Shown: positions 26,725 through 35,607 of the stretch, piece by piece
Layout of the letters: every line of letters starts with the position of its first letter
Numbering within the stretch: the stretch's first letter is position 1
Assembly (NCBI GenBank): GCA_038135065.1
Contig: JAYPWI010000004.1
Span: 94,512-158,511 of the forward strand
DNA from: JAYPWI01 sp038135065
Lineage (GTDB): Bacteria; Actinomycetota; Acidimicrobiia; Acidimicrobiales; Poriferisodalaceae
Direction: 5' to 3'
Length of the DNA stretch: 64,000 bases
Program-made: the position numbers and the translations under genes
Notes under the pieces: generated by a model
Databases searched by the model: none
Seen by the model: only the letters and a program-made list of their open reading frames with translations
What the model was told of the DNA's origin: nothing

Positions 26725-28449
26725 TCAGGCAGAGATATCGGGCAGGCGCGGGCCTCCGATGCGGAGGTCGCCGCGTCGGCGAGTGACGCCGGTTCCGTCA
26801 AGACGGGCTAGCAACGGCAGCATGTACTTGCGGGTGGTGCCGAACGCATCGCGCACCTCTGCGACCGTGACGCCGTCCGGTTTGGACGACAACAGTTGGG
26901 CTACGAGGCGTGCGGCCTGGTCGATCGCGCCGGGGGCGAAGAGGATGCCGTCGACCTGCACGACGAGGCCCCGCTGGACGAGGGCGCGAATTACATCCGG
27001 GTCGACGTCGTCGGGCTGGGGAGGGGCGAACGGCTCGCTGGCCAGACGAGCCAGCAGGGGGTGATCGGCCAGGACGTCGTCCTGGCCCACCGGTCGAGCG
27101 CGTCCGTCGGTGATACCGACCTCGGGGAGGGTTTCGAGCAGCAATCGCTCCCGCTCGTCGAGGCGTGCCACGTCGAGTCCGAGGCTTCCCGCTGCATCCA
27201 CCAACTCGAGCAGACGGTCCGTAGTCGCAGCAATCGTCGCCGGGCCAGCCACCCACCTGCCCACCGTTGGTGGGCGGCGTTCACCTGTGAGGCGCTCGAG
27301 CTGGTCGACGTCGACCCATCCGCGCTCGTCGATCACCCGATCCACCGACAGATCGGGGGCAGCGACAGCGGCCTTCACCATTGGATCCACGTCGAGAATG
27401 TGTCCACCGCCGACGGTCTCGTCTCGGCCGAAGTCGCGGAGGATGAAGCGGTCGCCGGGCAGAAGGGGAAGTGATCGGTCGAGGACCATCCGGATGTTGC
27501 CCGTGGTGCCCGGGCCAAGCTCGGTAGGGCCGAGCACCCGTAGGCGGGCCGGGTACTCGCCGGAGCCGAGATAGACGGCGAATGCCCCACGCCGCGAGAT
27601 CTCGTGATCGAGATGGGGTAGGACGGTCAGGCGGGCATCGACTCGATCGGTCCGGTGCCACTGTTCTCCCTTGACGAGAGCGAGGCCCCGGCCCAGTTGG
27701 TCGACCGATGCCCCGGTCAGGTTGATGGCGACCCTGTGCCCCGGTCCGATCTTGGTGCGTTGCTCACCCTGCGTCTGGAGGGCCCGAATTCTGATCGTGC
27801 GTTCACCCGGTACGAGGCGGAGCTCGTCGTCGACCCTGATCCTTCCTCCGGTGAGGGTGCCGGTGACGACACTGCCCGAGCCGGTGGCCGCGAAGGCTCG
27901 GTCGATCCACAGTCGCGGCCGGCCCGTGTCGGCGGCTGTGGGGGCGGTCTCGGTCAGGGTATCGAGGGCTGCCCGCAGCTCGTCCAGCCCCGTGCCTGCG
28001 ATGCTGTCGACGCCGACGACGGGTGCTCCCTCGAGAAACGATCCAGCGGTGCGTTCCTCGATGTCGAGGTGGGCGAGTTCGAGGAGGTCGTCGTCGACCA
28101 GGCCGACCTGGGTAAGGGCCACGATGCCGTGCTCGATGCCGAGCAGTTCGAGGATGCGGAGGTGCTCTTCGGACTGTGGTTTCCAACCCTCCGGTGCGGC
28201 GACCACGAACATGCAGGCATCGACACCTCCGACCCCGGCCAGCATGTTCTTCAGGAAGCGGACGTGGCCGGGCACGTCGATGAAGGAGATCTTCCGGCCG
28301 CTGGGCAGGTCGGTGAAGGCGAAGCCGAGGTCAATGGTCAGACCCCGCGCCTTTTCTTCTTCCAGCCGGTCGGGGTCGGTTCCCGTCAGGGCCCGTACGA
28401 GGGTCGACTTGCCGTGGTCCACGTGTCCGGCGGTGGCGATCACGTGCAT
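26725..28449 (-). CDS. selB: Selenocysteine-specific elongation factor
   Basis: The 574 residues begin MHVIATAGHVDHGKSTLV, with the G1 loop at residues 8-16 and DVPGH at 58-62. EF-Tu-like domains occupy the first 340 residues. The C-terminal part carries winged-helix modules (for example VAEVRDAFGTTRKYMLPLLARLDG) that bind SECIS RNA. The protein delivers Sec-tRNA(Sec) to the ribosome at UGA. Its start overlaps selA by 10 bases, so they form one operon. The likely client gene in this window lies at 16600-17694. Confidence 0.95.
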   Translation of the reverse strand: MHVIATAGHVDHGKSTLVRALTGTDPDRLEEEKARGLTIDLGFAFTDLPSGRKISFIDVPGHVRFLKNMLAGVGGVDACMFVVAAPEGWKPQSEEHLRILELLGIEHGIVALTQVGLVDDDLLELAHLDIEERTAGSFLEGAPVVGVDSIAGTGLDELRAALDTLTETAPTAADTGRPRLWIDRAFAATGSGSVVTGTLTGGRIRVDDELRLVPGERTIRIRALQTQGEQRTKIGPGHRVAINLTGASVDQLGRGLALVKGEQWHRTDRVDARLTVLPHLDHEISRRGAFAVYLGSGEYPARLRVLGPTELGPGTTGNIRMVLDRSLPLLPGDRFILRDFGRDETVGGGHILDVDPMVKAAVAAPDLSVDRVIDERGWVDVDQLERLTGERRPPTVGRWVAGPATIAATTDRLLELVDAAGSLGLDVARLDERERLLLETLPEVGITDGRARPVGQDDVLADHPLLARLASEPFAPPQPDDVDPDVIRALVQRGLVVQVDGILFAPGAIDQAARLVAQLLSSKPDGVTVAEVRDAFGTTRKYMLPLLARLDGTGVTRRRGDLRIGGPRLPDISA

Positions 28450-29684
28450 GCAACAACCGCCTGGGCCACCACCGCGTCGTCGTCGGGGTCGACGGTGCGC
28501 AGATCGATGACGGTCCGTTGGTCCCTGACGCGGGCGATTATCGGTGGGTCGAAGGACCGCAGCCCTTGGCTGTGGTCGCCATCAAGTTCGACCCCGGCCG
28601 AAGGGATTTCCTCTCCGGGGAGCGATCCCCCACCGGCCATGGCCGTGGTGTGGACCGGTCGACCGACTCCCAATGCCTCGGCCCGAGACCACAGCTCGGC
28701 CTGGCTCACCTGAGCCATGCGCCAGAAGGGGATGGCGTCGCCGTCGCGACGCAGGTAGGCGAGAAGGGTGGACTGCAGGGCAGACAGGACGAGGCCGCCG
28801 GGGCGGAGGGCCCGCATGAGCGGGTGGCGAGCGCAGGTAGCAACTAGCCCCGCATCACCGGCGATGATCCCGGACTGGGGACCACCGAGGAGTTTGTCGC
28901 CCGAGAAGGTCACCAGGTCAGCGCCCTGTTCGAGGGTCTGGCGGACCGCCGGTTCTTCCCGCAACCACGACGGCCGTCCGGTCCGCAGCCACTGGCACGC
29001 GTCGTCGAGCAGCCCTGAACCGATGTCCGCTACCACGGGCGGCCCGATCTGGGCCAGTCCCTGGACCGATGCTTCCTCGGTGAACCCGGTGATCCGGTAG
29101 TTCGACGGATGGACCTTCAGCAGCAGCGCCATGTCGTGCTCTTCATGCGCGGCCCGGTAGTCAGAGACCCTGGTCCGGTTGGTCGTGCCGACCTCGATCA
29201 GTCGGGCTCCCGACTGGGCCATGACGTCGGGTACCCGGAAGCCCCCACCGATCTCCACGAGTTCGCCCCGCGACACGGCAACGGCCCGGTCCTTGGCCAG
29301 TGCGGCGAGCACGAGGGTCACGGCGGCCGCGCAATTGTTGACGACCAGGGCGGCCTCGGCCCCGGTCAACCGTGTCACGAGTGATGCAGCGTGCACTGAG
29401 CGCGAACCCCGACCGCCCGAATCCAGGTCGAATTCCAGGGTCGATGCTCGGGCCGATTGGGCGTGGGCCAGGGGGGCTCGGCCGAGGTTGGTGTGGAGCA
29501 GTACTCCCGTCGCGTTGATGGCGGGACCCAGTAGCGATCGCTTGATGCGCTCGGCGTGGCCCCGCGCCCCTGCCGGGTCCCCGTCGGCAATCGCCTGACG
29601 TGCCGCGTCGACCAGGAGTGGCGCTGGCAGATCGACATCGGAGATGGACCGGGCCAGGGCGTCGACGGAGGGTGGGCGCACCAT
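28440..29684 (-). CDS. selA: L-seryl-tRNA(Sec) selenium transferase
   Basis: The 414 residues match the PLP-dependent SelA family. INATGVLLHTNLGRAPL near residue 57 and VTRLTGAEAALVVNNCAAAV near 104 form the active-site region, and the PLP Lys is probably Lys264 in FSGDKLLGGPQSG. The enzyme converts Ser-tRNA(Sec) to Sec-tRNA(Sec) using selenophosphate. It is slightly shorter than proteobacterial SelA. It is upstream of and overlaps selB. selD, which makes selenophosphate, is not in this window. Confidence 0.95.
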   Translation of the reverse strand: MVRPPSVDALARSISDVDLPAPLLVDAARQAIADGDPAGARGHAERIKRSLLGPAINATGVLLHTNLGRAPLAHAQSARASTLEFDLDSGGRGSRSVHAASLVTRLTGAEAALVVNNCAAAVTLVLAALAKDRAVAVSRGELVEIGGGFRVPDVMAQSGARLIEVGTTNRTRVSDYRAAHEEHDMALLLKVHPSNYRITGFTEEASVQGLAQIGPPVVADIGSGLLDDACQWLRTGRPSWLREEPAVRQTLEQGADLVTFSGDKLLGGPQSGIIAGDAGLVATCARHPLMRALRPGGLVLSALQSTLLAYLRRDGDAIPFWRMAQVSQAELWSRAEALGVGRPVHTTAMAGGGSLPGEEIPSAGVELDGDHSQGLRSFDPPIIARVRDQRTVIDLRTVDPDDDAVVAQAVVACT

Positions 29685-29756
29685 GGAAAGGATACGGCGA
29701 TGGACCGGATACGGCCCACGTCGGCCTGCCCGGGGCGGTACCGGTAGGGTGACTCG

Positions 29757-30176
29757 GTGGCCGTGCTGGTGTTGTTGTTCATCGTGGTGCCCATCGCCGA
29801 ACTAGCCGTCATCATCCAGGTCGGGCAGTCCTTGGGGGTGTTCCCGACCCTGCTCCTTCTGGTTGCGGTCTCGATCGGAGGGGCCGCCCTGGTCAGGGTT
29901 CAGGGCCTCGTCACGATCGGTCGTGCTCGCCAGCGATTGGCCGCTGGGCAGATGCCCGAGGACGAGATGGTGGCCGGGATCGCGATCGTGATCGCCGGCG
30001 CCCTGATGCTGACCCCGGGGTTCATCACCGATGCGGTCGGTTTGGCCCTGTTGATTCCCCCTATCCGCCAGATCCTCGTCGCCCTGGTGCGGCGTCGCTT
30101 CAAGGGCCGGATCCAGACCCAGCGGTTCGGGACCGGGTTCGATGACGAGAACGGCGGCGAATGGAGACACGGATGA
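29757..30176 (+). CDS. FxsA family membrane protein
   Basis: The 139 residues contain three to four hydrophobic helices and the family pattern LFIVVPIAELAVIIQVGQ at the N-terminus plus IVIAGALMLTPGFITDAVG around residues 77-95. FxsA of E. coli is a cytoplasmic membrane protein that limits exclusion of phage T7 by F plasmids; its cellular role in actinobacteria is unknown. GTG 29757 diverges from selA. The stop overlaps the Nudix start (ATGA). Confidence 0.85.
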   Translation: MAVLVLLFIVVPIAELAVIIQVGQSLGVFPTLLLLVAVSIGGAALVRVQGLVTIGRARQRLAAGQMPEDEMVAGIAIVIAGALMLTPGFITDAVGLALLIPPIRQILVALVRRRFKGRIQTQRFGTGFDDENGGEWRHG

Positions 30177-31012
30177 ACGCACCGACTCCCACCCCCGTGC
30201 GACCGGCGGCCACCGTCATCCTGGTGCGCGACGGTGCCCTGGGCCTCGAGGTCTTCATGCTGCGACGGAATCCGAAGTCGGAGTTCGTGCCAGGCCAGTT
30301 CGTCTTCCCCGGGGGCGCAGTCGACCCCGCAGATCGGGATGATCCGGACCTCGACGACGTGTGTGTCGGTCTGGACGATCACGCTGCGTCCGCGGCGCTC
30401 GGACTCCCCTCCGGCGGCTTGGCGTACTGGGTGGCTGCGGTGCGTGAGTGCTTCGAGGAAGCCGGGGTCCTGCTCGGTCGCAGGGACGGTGCCACCATCC
30501 CCTTCGTCGATCCCGACACCGTGCGGCGGTTCGAGGGTCATCGACAGGCCGTGTACGACGGCCGACTCCGTCTTGCCGAGATGTGTGCAGCCGAGGGCGT
30601 CCTGCTGGACGTGTCCGACCTCCGCTACGTGAGCCACTGGATCACCCCGGTCGGCCCGCCCCGACGGTTCGATACCCGGTTCTTCGTAGCCCACGCCCCC
30701 GACGGTCAGCAGCCATTGCACGACGGGGGGGAAACGGTGGAAAGCACCTGGATCACTCCAGCCGAGGCGATGAGGGCACATACCGAAGGACGATTCGAGA
30801 TGATCCTCCCGACGGTGGCCAACCTCCGGCCGCTCCTCGGGCTGTCGACGGTGGCCGAGGTCATGTCCTGGGCGGGCTCGTTGTCCGACATTCCGGAGAT
30901 CCTTCCTGCCATCGTCATCGGCGACGACGGATCCCGATCGGTCCTGATGCCATGGGACGAGGGGTACGCCGAAGCCTTGGCCGCCCCGCCCCCCGAGGGC
31001 TCGACGAGTTGA
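30173..31012 (+). CDS. Nudix hydrolase family protein
   Basis: The 279 residues contain a Nudix box with an enlarged loop: the glycine start FPGGAVDP near residue 46 and the metal-binding helix AAVRECFEEAGVLLG near residue 88. The C-terminal 130 residues resemble the extended Nudix group related to NUDT19 (acyl-CoA diphosphatase-like). The substrate may be a nucleotide or CoA derivative; this is inference. ATG 30173 has GGAG six bases upstream and overlaps the FxsA stop, so the two are coupled. Confidence 0.82.
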   Translation: MNAPTPTPVRPAATVILVRDGALGLEVFMLRRNPKSEFVPGQFVFPGGAVDPADRDDPDLDDVCVGLDDHAASAALGLPSGGLAYWVAAVRECFEEAGVLLGRRDGATIPFVDPDTVRRFEGHRQAVYDGRLRLAEMCAAEGVLLDVSDLRYVSHWITPVGPPRRFDTRFFVAHAPDGQQPLHDGGETVESTWITPAEAMRAHTEGRFEMILPTVANLRPLLGLSTVAEVMSWAGSLSDIPEILPAIVIGDDGSRSVLMPWDEGYAEALAAPPPEGSTS

Positions 31013-31031
31013 ACCGTCGGATCGCCGAGCG

Positions 31032-32219
31032 TCAGGTTGACGTCCTGCCGAGGTGCACGGCAACCTCCGACGTGGCAGGTAGGTGGGCCGAACACGCGCC
31101 GAGGTCGATCGGCGGGGCGAACTCCTCCTCGAGCAGGGTGGCGATATCCCGTAAGGCGGCTGCGGCAGGCCCGGAACCGTCGACGGCAACGGGACGCCCT
31201 GCATCTCCGCCCGCCGACACGGTGGGCTCCAGGGGGACGGACCCGAGGAAGGGCACCCCGATCTCCTGGGCAAGTCGCTGACCTCCGCCCTCGCCGAACA
31301 GCGGCCACGACTGGCCGTCGGGGGTGACGAAGGCCGACATGTTCTCGATGACGCCGACGATGGGCATATGGCTGCGTCGCGCCATGTCGGCCACGCGCAC
31401 CGCCACCTTCTGGGCGCTCAGCGCAGGGGTGGTCACGACCAGCATTTCCGCTTGGGGGAGCAGCCGAGCCAGGGCCATCTGCACATCGCCGGTCCCCGGG
31501 GGCATGTCGATCAGGAGGTAGTCGAGCTCACCCCAGTCGACGTCGTTGAGAAATTGCTCGACTGCTTTGGCCAGCATGAGCCCCCGCCACATCAAGGCAG
31601 TTTCCTCGGAATCGACCATCAGGCCGGTGCTGACCACCTTCAGGCGCCCCTGGCCCTGCGGTCTCGACTCGGGGACGATCTTGCCCCGTTCCTCGGAACC
31701 CTCGGCTGAGCGGGCTTCCAGTCTCCCGTCGACCCCCAGCATGCGGGGCACGCTGAACCCCCAGATGTCGGCATCCATCACCCCGACCGTGAAACCGCGG
31801 TCAGCGAGGCTGGCTGCGAGGTTGACGGTGACTGACGACTTGCCGACCCCACCCTTACCGGACGCAATGGCCAGCACCCTGGCCGTTGGGGGCACCTGGG
31901 TGGGAGCTGCCTGGTCTCGGGCGTTGGCCCGGGCACGTTCCATGACCCGGGCCTTCTCGTCGGGATTGAGTTCGTCCCAGTGCAACACCACCCGGGTAAT
32001 GCCGGGAAGCGATCCCACCCGCGACTCGCAGTCCCGCTTGATGGTGGCTCGGAGGGGACAGCCCGCCGTTGTGAGGGCGACCGTCACATGGGCCTCGTCA
32101 CCTTCGAGGTGGGCCGATCGGACCATGCCGAGTTCGACGATGTTCACTCCCAGCTCGGGGTCCATCACACCGCGAAGAACGGACATGATGGCCCCGTCAT
32201 CGGTTTCGAACCCGCTCAC
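31032..32219 (-). CDS. Mrp/NBP35-family iron-sulfur cluster carrier ATPase
   Basis: The 395 residues have an N-terminal MIP18 (DUF59) domain with RGVMDPELGVNIVELGMV, a linker, and a MinD-like ATPase with ASGKGGVGKSSVTVNLAAS near residue 128 and LIDMPPGTGDVQ. The family loads or transfers Fe-S clusters. GTG 32219 keeps the first DUF59 helix whole; ATG 32186 would cut it. The usual C-terminal CxxC is not evident, which is common in some actinobacterial members. It diverges from the HesB/IscA-type gene, also an Fe-S protein. Confidence 0.85.
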   Translation of the reverse strand: MSGFETDDGAIMSVLRGVMDPELGVNIVELGMVRSAHLEGDEAHVTVALTTAGCPLRATIKRDCESRVGSLPGITRVVLHWDELNPDEKARVMERARANARDQAAPTQVPPTARVLAIASGKGGVGKSSVTVNLAASLADRGFTVGVMDADIWGFSVPRMLGVDGRLEARSAEGSEERGKIVPESRPQGQGRLKVVSTGLMVDSEETALMWRGLMLAKAVEQFLNDVDWGELDYLLIDMPPGTGDVQMALARLLPQAEMLVVTTPALSAQKVAVRVADMARRSHMPIVGVIENMSAFVTPDGQSWPLFGEGGGQRLAQEIGVPFLGSVPLEPTVSAGGDAGRPVAVDGSGPAAAALRDIATLLEEEFAPPIDLGACSAHLPATSEVAVHLGRTST

Positions 32220-32345
32220 CAGCACAAAGCTACCGATCACGGCAGGGCGGGCCACGGACGGGCCTGTCTCCTGTACTGGCGAGCACGGGAACGGATACAC
32301 TCCAAGGCCTGTCGGGAATGTCCCGGTGTCCGGAGGTCTTGGGTC

Positions 32346-32666
32346 ATGATCGTGTTGACGGATGCGGCGGCCGAGAAGGTTCGTGAACTCATCGACGCCG
32401 AGGGTGAGCCCGATCTCGCCCTCCGCGTGGCCGTGCGGCCTGGTGGCTGCTCGGGTTTCAGCTATGAGATGTTCTTCGATTCCGAGGTAGAGGTCGACGA
32501 CATGGCCTCCGCCTACGGCACGATCAGGGTCGTCTCCGACCCCATGAGCGCCCAGCTCCTCGAGGGGGCCACCCTCGATTTCAAGGACGGCCTGATGGGA
32601 TCCGGCTTCGCCATCGACAACCCGAACGCCCAGCGAACCTGCGGCTGCGGTAACAGCTTCAGCTGA
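32346..32666 (+). CDS. HesB/IscA-type iron-sulfur cluster assembly protein
   Basis: The 106 residues begin MIVLTDAAAEKVRELIDAEG and carry the three conserved Cys: one in RPGGCSGFSYEM and two in the C-terminal TCGCGNSF. These bind iron or an Fe-S cluster for transfer to target proteins. The length is typical of ErpA/IscA. It is divergent from the Mrp gene with about 126 bases between them, so the two may share control. Confidence 0.9.
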   Translation: MIVLTDAAAEKVRELIDAEGEPDLALRVAVRPGGCSGFSYEMFFDSEVEVDDMASAYGTIRVVSDPMSAQLLEGATLDFKDGLMGSGFAIDNPNAQRTCGCGNSFS

Positions 32667-32675
32667 ACCGTCACA

Positions 32676-32698
32676 CAGGCTGGCTTTGCTCCGGCCTG
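32676..32698. terminator. Hairpin between convergent genes
   Basis: CAGGCTGG and CCGGCCTG pair as an 8-bp stem, with one T-G wobble, around a seven-base loop. It lies between the stops of the HesB/IscA-type gene and the convergent lipoprotein gene, where a bidirectional terminator is expected. No T tract follows on either strand. Confidence 0.45.
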
Positions 32699-32722
32699 CT
32701 GCAACGGGGACACGATTGCCCC

Positions 32723-33625
32723 TCAGACGCGAGCGATCATCTCTCGGAGATCGGGCCTGTCCCAGATGTGGTCGAGTCGTTGGACGATTCGACCCGTCGG
32801 GTCCAGCAGGAAGACGAAGGGCTCGTAGGTGACCCCTGCTGCGGTGACCACCGGGGTCACTGGTCCCAACTCGTCGGGTTGCGGTGTGGCATAGACCTCG
32901 GCGTGGATGACATCGAGGCCGGCGGGGAGTCGAGACGCCTCCTCGATCAGGACCTCGAGCACGGGCCCGCACATGGTGGCCGTTGCGCAGAAGGCCGGGG
33001 TGCTGGCCATGAGCAAGGTNNNNNNNNNNGTCGCCTGGTCCGAAGCCAGCGACTCGTCGAGCGAGAGCTCGTGGAACGGGCACGGTTCGGCCCTGGTGCA
33101 GATTGGCGACACGCCGGCGTCGTTGACGAAGGTCGGGGTGACGATCGAGGGGAACGGATCTCCCGGTCCGAGCAGGGAACTGGTGGCAGGGTCCGAGGGG
33201 ATGCAGAAGCCCACATGGCGGCCCTGTTGCCCGGCATCGATGCGGAATTCGTGTACCTCGAGGTCCCTGAAGCCCAGGGTGATGACATAGAACGGCGAGG
33301 CAACCCCATCGGAGCGGCGTTCTGCCTGCCCTTCGGCCACCACCGTGCCGTCGTTGTCGAGGACCTGGTAGGTGATCGAACCTGGTGACAGTTCGCCGAG
33401 GAGTCCGTTGTCGTCGCGCAGTGCCCACATCGTGCGCTGCTCACTGCCGTCGGCGATCACCGATTGGTCGGCGAACAGCTTGGCCACCAGGGTCTCCTCG
33501 GGGGTTGCGCCACACGCAACCAATGACGATCCACCCAGGCCGATCCCCAGTCCGATTCCGCTCAGTCCCAGAAAGTGACGACGGCTGATCGGGGGTGATG
33601 TTGGGCGTGGTATTCGGTGTGACAC
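32723..33625 (-). CDS. Tat-exported lipoprotein with thioredoxin-like domain, crossing an assembly gap
   Basis: About 300 residues read from GTG 33625. The N-terminus has a twin-arginine motif (SRRHFLGLSG) and an LVACG lipobox, so a folded, lipid-anchored, extracytoplasmic protein is predicted. After a beta-rich middle, residues about 205 onward resemble a thioredoxin or SCO fold with AFCATATMCGPVLEV (Cys-x5-Cys) and FLLDPTGRIVQR. Ten Ns lie just before the AFC motif but the frame remains open across them. A disulfide or metal-thiol role is likely. It diverges from the iron-sulfur/molybdopterin fusion. Confidence 0.75.
   Translation of the reverse strand: MSHRIPRPTSPPISRRHFLGLSGIGLGIGLGGSSLVACGATPEETLVAKLFADQSVIADGSEQRTMWALRDDNGLLGELSPGSITYQVLDNDGTVVAEGQAERRSDGVASPFYVITLGFRDLEVHEFRIDAGQQGRHVGFCIPSDPATSSLLGPGDPFPSIVTPTFVNDAGVSPICTRAEPCPFHELSLDESLASDQAXXXXTLLMASTPAFCATATMCGPVLEVLIEEASRLPAGLDVIHAEVYATPQPDELGPVTPVVTAAGVTYEPFVFLLDPTGRIVQRLDHIWDRPDLREMIARV
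33020..33029. other. Assembly gap of ten N inside the Tat lipoprotein gene
   Basis: Ten Ns replace about four codons between LASDQA and TLLMASTPAFC. The frame is preserved on both sides, and the protein is smooth across the gap, so the real length may be close to ten bases. Confidence 0.95.
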
Positions 33626-33670
33626 CGACGAGGAACCTACCCTGATTTCTCCTGGGCTCGGAGGTCGGTC

Positions 33671-35209
33671 ATCACTGCAACGGTTCGTTTCATCCTGGAC
33701 GGGTCTCCGGTCGAGGTTCCCGACGACGGGGACAGCCTCTTGGGAGTGCTCCGAGATCGTTTGGGGGTGACCTCGGTCAAAGACGGGTGCAGTCCGCAAG
33801 GTCAGTGTGGCTGTTGCACCGTCCTGGTCGACGGCGCTCCCCGGGTGGCCTGTGTCACCCCGGCCCGCCGGATCAGGGATCGGAGCGTCACCACGGTGGG
33901 AGGCCTCGACGCTGGCGAGCGTCAGCGCTGGGGCGAAGCCTTCGTGGCGACGGGGGCGAGCCAGTGCGGCTTTTGTACGCCAGGCATCATCTGTCGACTG
34001 GTGGGTCACGAGCGCCGGGGGGCCGATCTCACCGACCGTGATGTGGTGTGCGGGGCTCTCGCCGCTCACCTGTGCCGGTGCACTGGCTGGCAGACCATCG
34101 TGGAGGCGGCAGGGGTCGCCGTGGGCGATCCTCGATCGATCGAATCCCGGGACGTCGGGCGAATGAATCAACGGGCAGCCCTGGAGACAGAGGGACCCCA
34201 GCGGATCGGCGTCGACGTTGCACTCGGGGCTGCTGTCTTTTCCGATGACACCGCCCCGGGCGATGCCCTGGTTGCGATTCCCGGCCCGATGGGGTGGGTC
34301 GTGGGCGAGACCTTGGCGGCTGCTCGAGCCCGGGCTGGGAAGGTCCAAGGCCGGCGGACGACCCTGTCGTCGCGCCCACCCATCGATCTGCCCGAGGGGG
34401 ACTGGGACGTGACCCTTCAGACATCGTGGACGGAGCCCGCTTACCTGGAAACGGACGCTGCATGGTGCACGCCCGGCGGTGACCCCTCGGACCCCCTCGG
34501 TAACGGGGGCGCCTTCGGGGGCAAGCTCCGCAGTCCGGTACGGGACGCAGCACGTCAATTGGCAGACGAGCACGGGCGTCCCGTGCGGGTGCGATGGAGC
34601 CGTGAGGACGTGGTCCGCCAGGGCCCCAAGCGGCCGCCCATGGCGGTGGGTATGTCGGCCGACGGACGAGGCGTCGTGCGGGTTGCCCGCACTCCCGGCA
34701 TTGCCGCCCTGATCTCGTCGCGCCTGCCCGACTGTCGGATCGAGGAGGTGGACCTACCCGGACCGCCGACCTCGAGTGAGCTCAGGGGCGCCGGCTGGGT
34801 CGAAGCCGAGATGCTGCGAGCTGCTCTAGCGGGAGGTGCCGATTGGATCGTCTCGCCCAGCGGCGGCCGGGCTCGCGCCCGGGTGGACGCGGAGGGCATC
34901 GTTCTGGAGATCGACGGGGGGGATCCACTCGACGAGGTCCTCGTGCGGACCTACGCGATCGGTGCTGCGCACATGGCGTGGAGTTGGGTGAACGGTGAAG
35001 CGCTGACCGTCGACGAGGCCGGCCAGGTCCATGATCTGACCATCCGATCATTCGGCATCACGGGTGCCGCAGCGATGGTCCCGGTCGAGGTCACGATTAC
35101 AGGTGACCGGACGTCGTCCCCCACGCCGATCGGAGATGCGGCGTTCGCGGCGGTGGCTGCAGCGGCCTGGCTGTTCCTGGGTCAGCCCTCGACCCTGCCC
35201 ACGTCCTGA
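33671..35209 (+). CDS. Fusion of [2Fe-2S] subunit and shortened, degenerate molybdopterin subunit, apparent AUC start
   Basis: The first 150 residues match CoxS/XdhC-type subunits: GCSPQGQCGCCTVLVDG for the plant-type cluster, and SQCGFCTPGI with HLCRCTG for the second. The rest, about 360 residues, resembles parts of the XDH molybdopterin subunit (TEPAYLETDAAW, GNGGAFGGKL, VRWSREDV), which normally needs 700 or more. The usual GE motif with the catalytic Glu appears as PIGDAAF. A canonical start is missing: ITATVRFILDG begins at ATC 33671, six bases after GGAGG. TTG 33740 is in frame but would cut the ferredoxin fold. Activity as a hydroxylase is doubtful. Confidence 0.7.
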   Translation: MTATVRFILDGSPVEVPDDGDSLLGVLRDRLGVTSVKDGCSPQGQCGCCTVLVDGAPRVACVTPARRIRDRSVTTVGGLDAGERQRWGEAFVATGASQCGFCTPGIICRLVGHERRGADLTDRDVVCGALAAHLCRCTGWQTIVEAAGVAVGDPRSIESRDVGRMNQRAALETEGPQRIGVDVALGAAVFSDDTAPGDALVAIPGPMGWVVGETLAAARARAGKVQGRRTTLSSRPPIDLPEGDWDVTLQTSWTEPAYLETDAAWCTPGGDPSDPLGNGGAFGGKLRSPVRDAARQLADEHGRPVRVRWSREDVVRQGPKRPPMAVGMSADGRGVVRVARTPGIAALISSRLPDCRIEEVDLPGPPTSSELRGAGWVEAEMLRAALAGGADWIVSPSGGRARARVDAEGIVLEIDGGDPLDEVLVRTYAIGAAHMAWSWVNGEALTVDEAGQVHDLTIRSFGITGAAAMVPVEVTITGDRTSSPTPIGDAAFAAVAAAAWLFLGQPSTLPTS

Positions 35210-35265
35210 CCGATCGGCGGCGCCGACGAGCTAGCGTGCCCCTCACCGTCGCCAGGAGGTCATCC

Positions 35266-35607
35266 GTGTCTGCACCCGTCGCTCATTACTCAGCCGCTGC
35301 CCGGGCGGGCGATCTCCTGTTCATCTCGGGCCAGCTGGGTTTGGCCGATGGTGCGCTGGTGGAGGGGGTCGAGGCCCAGACACTCCAGGCACTGGAGAAC
35401 ATGAAGGGGGTCCTGGCGCAGCATGGGGCCACCCTGGACCAGGTCGTGAAGTGCACCGTGTTCATGACCGACATCGACAACTTCGCAACGGTCAATGCTG
35501 CCTATGCCTCTGTGTTCGGGGATCACCGCCCCGCTCGATCAGCCATCGCGGTCAAGGCCCTTCCCCTGGGGGGTTTGGTCGAGATCGAGGGGTTCGCTCA
35601 GCTGTGA
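35266..35607 (+). CDS. RidA (YjgF/YER057c) family protein
   Basis: The 113 residues match RidA proteins: AARAGDLLFISGQLG, GATLDQVVKCTVFMTDIDNF and the substrate-binding Arg in HRPARSAIAV. The family hydrolyses reactive enamine or imine intermediates from PLP enzymes, although some branches differ. GTG 35266 has a perfect AGGAGGT site five bases upstream, which rules out the in-frame start at 35236. The stop overlaps the next GTG start by four bases. Confidence 0.88.
   Translation: MSAPVAHYSAAARAGDLLFISGQLGLADGALVEGVEAQTLQALENMKGVLAQHGATLDQVVKCTVFMTDIDNFATVNAAYASVFGDHRPARSAIAVKALPLGGLVEIEGFAQL

Noticed and set aside
32513..34573. Lipoprotein frame extended upstream of 33625
   Set aside because: The extension covers the divergent iron-sulfur fusion gene on the other strand. 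The twin-arginine signal right after GTG 33625 marks the true N-terminus.
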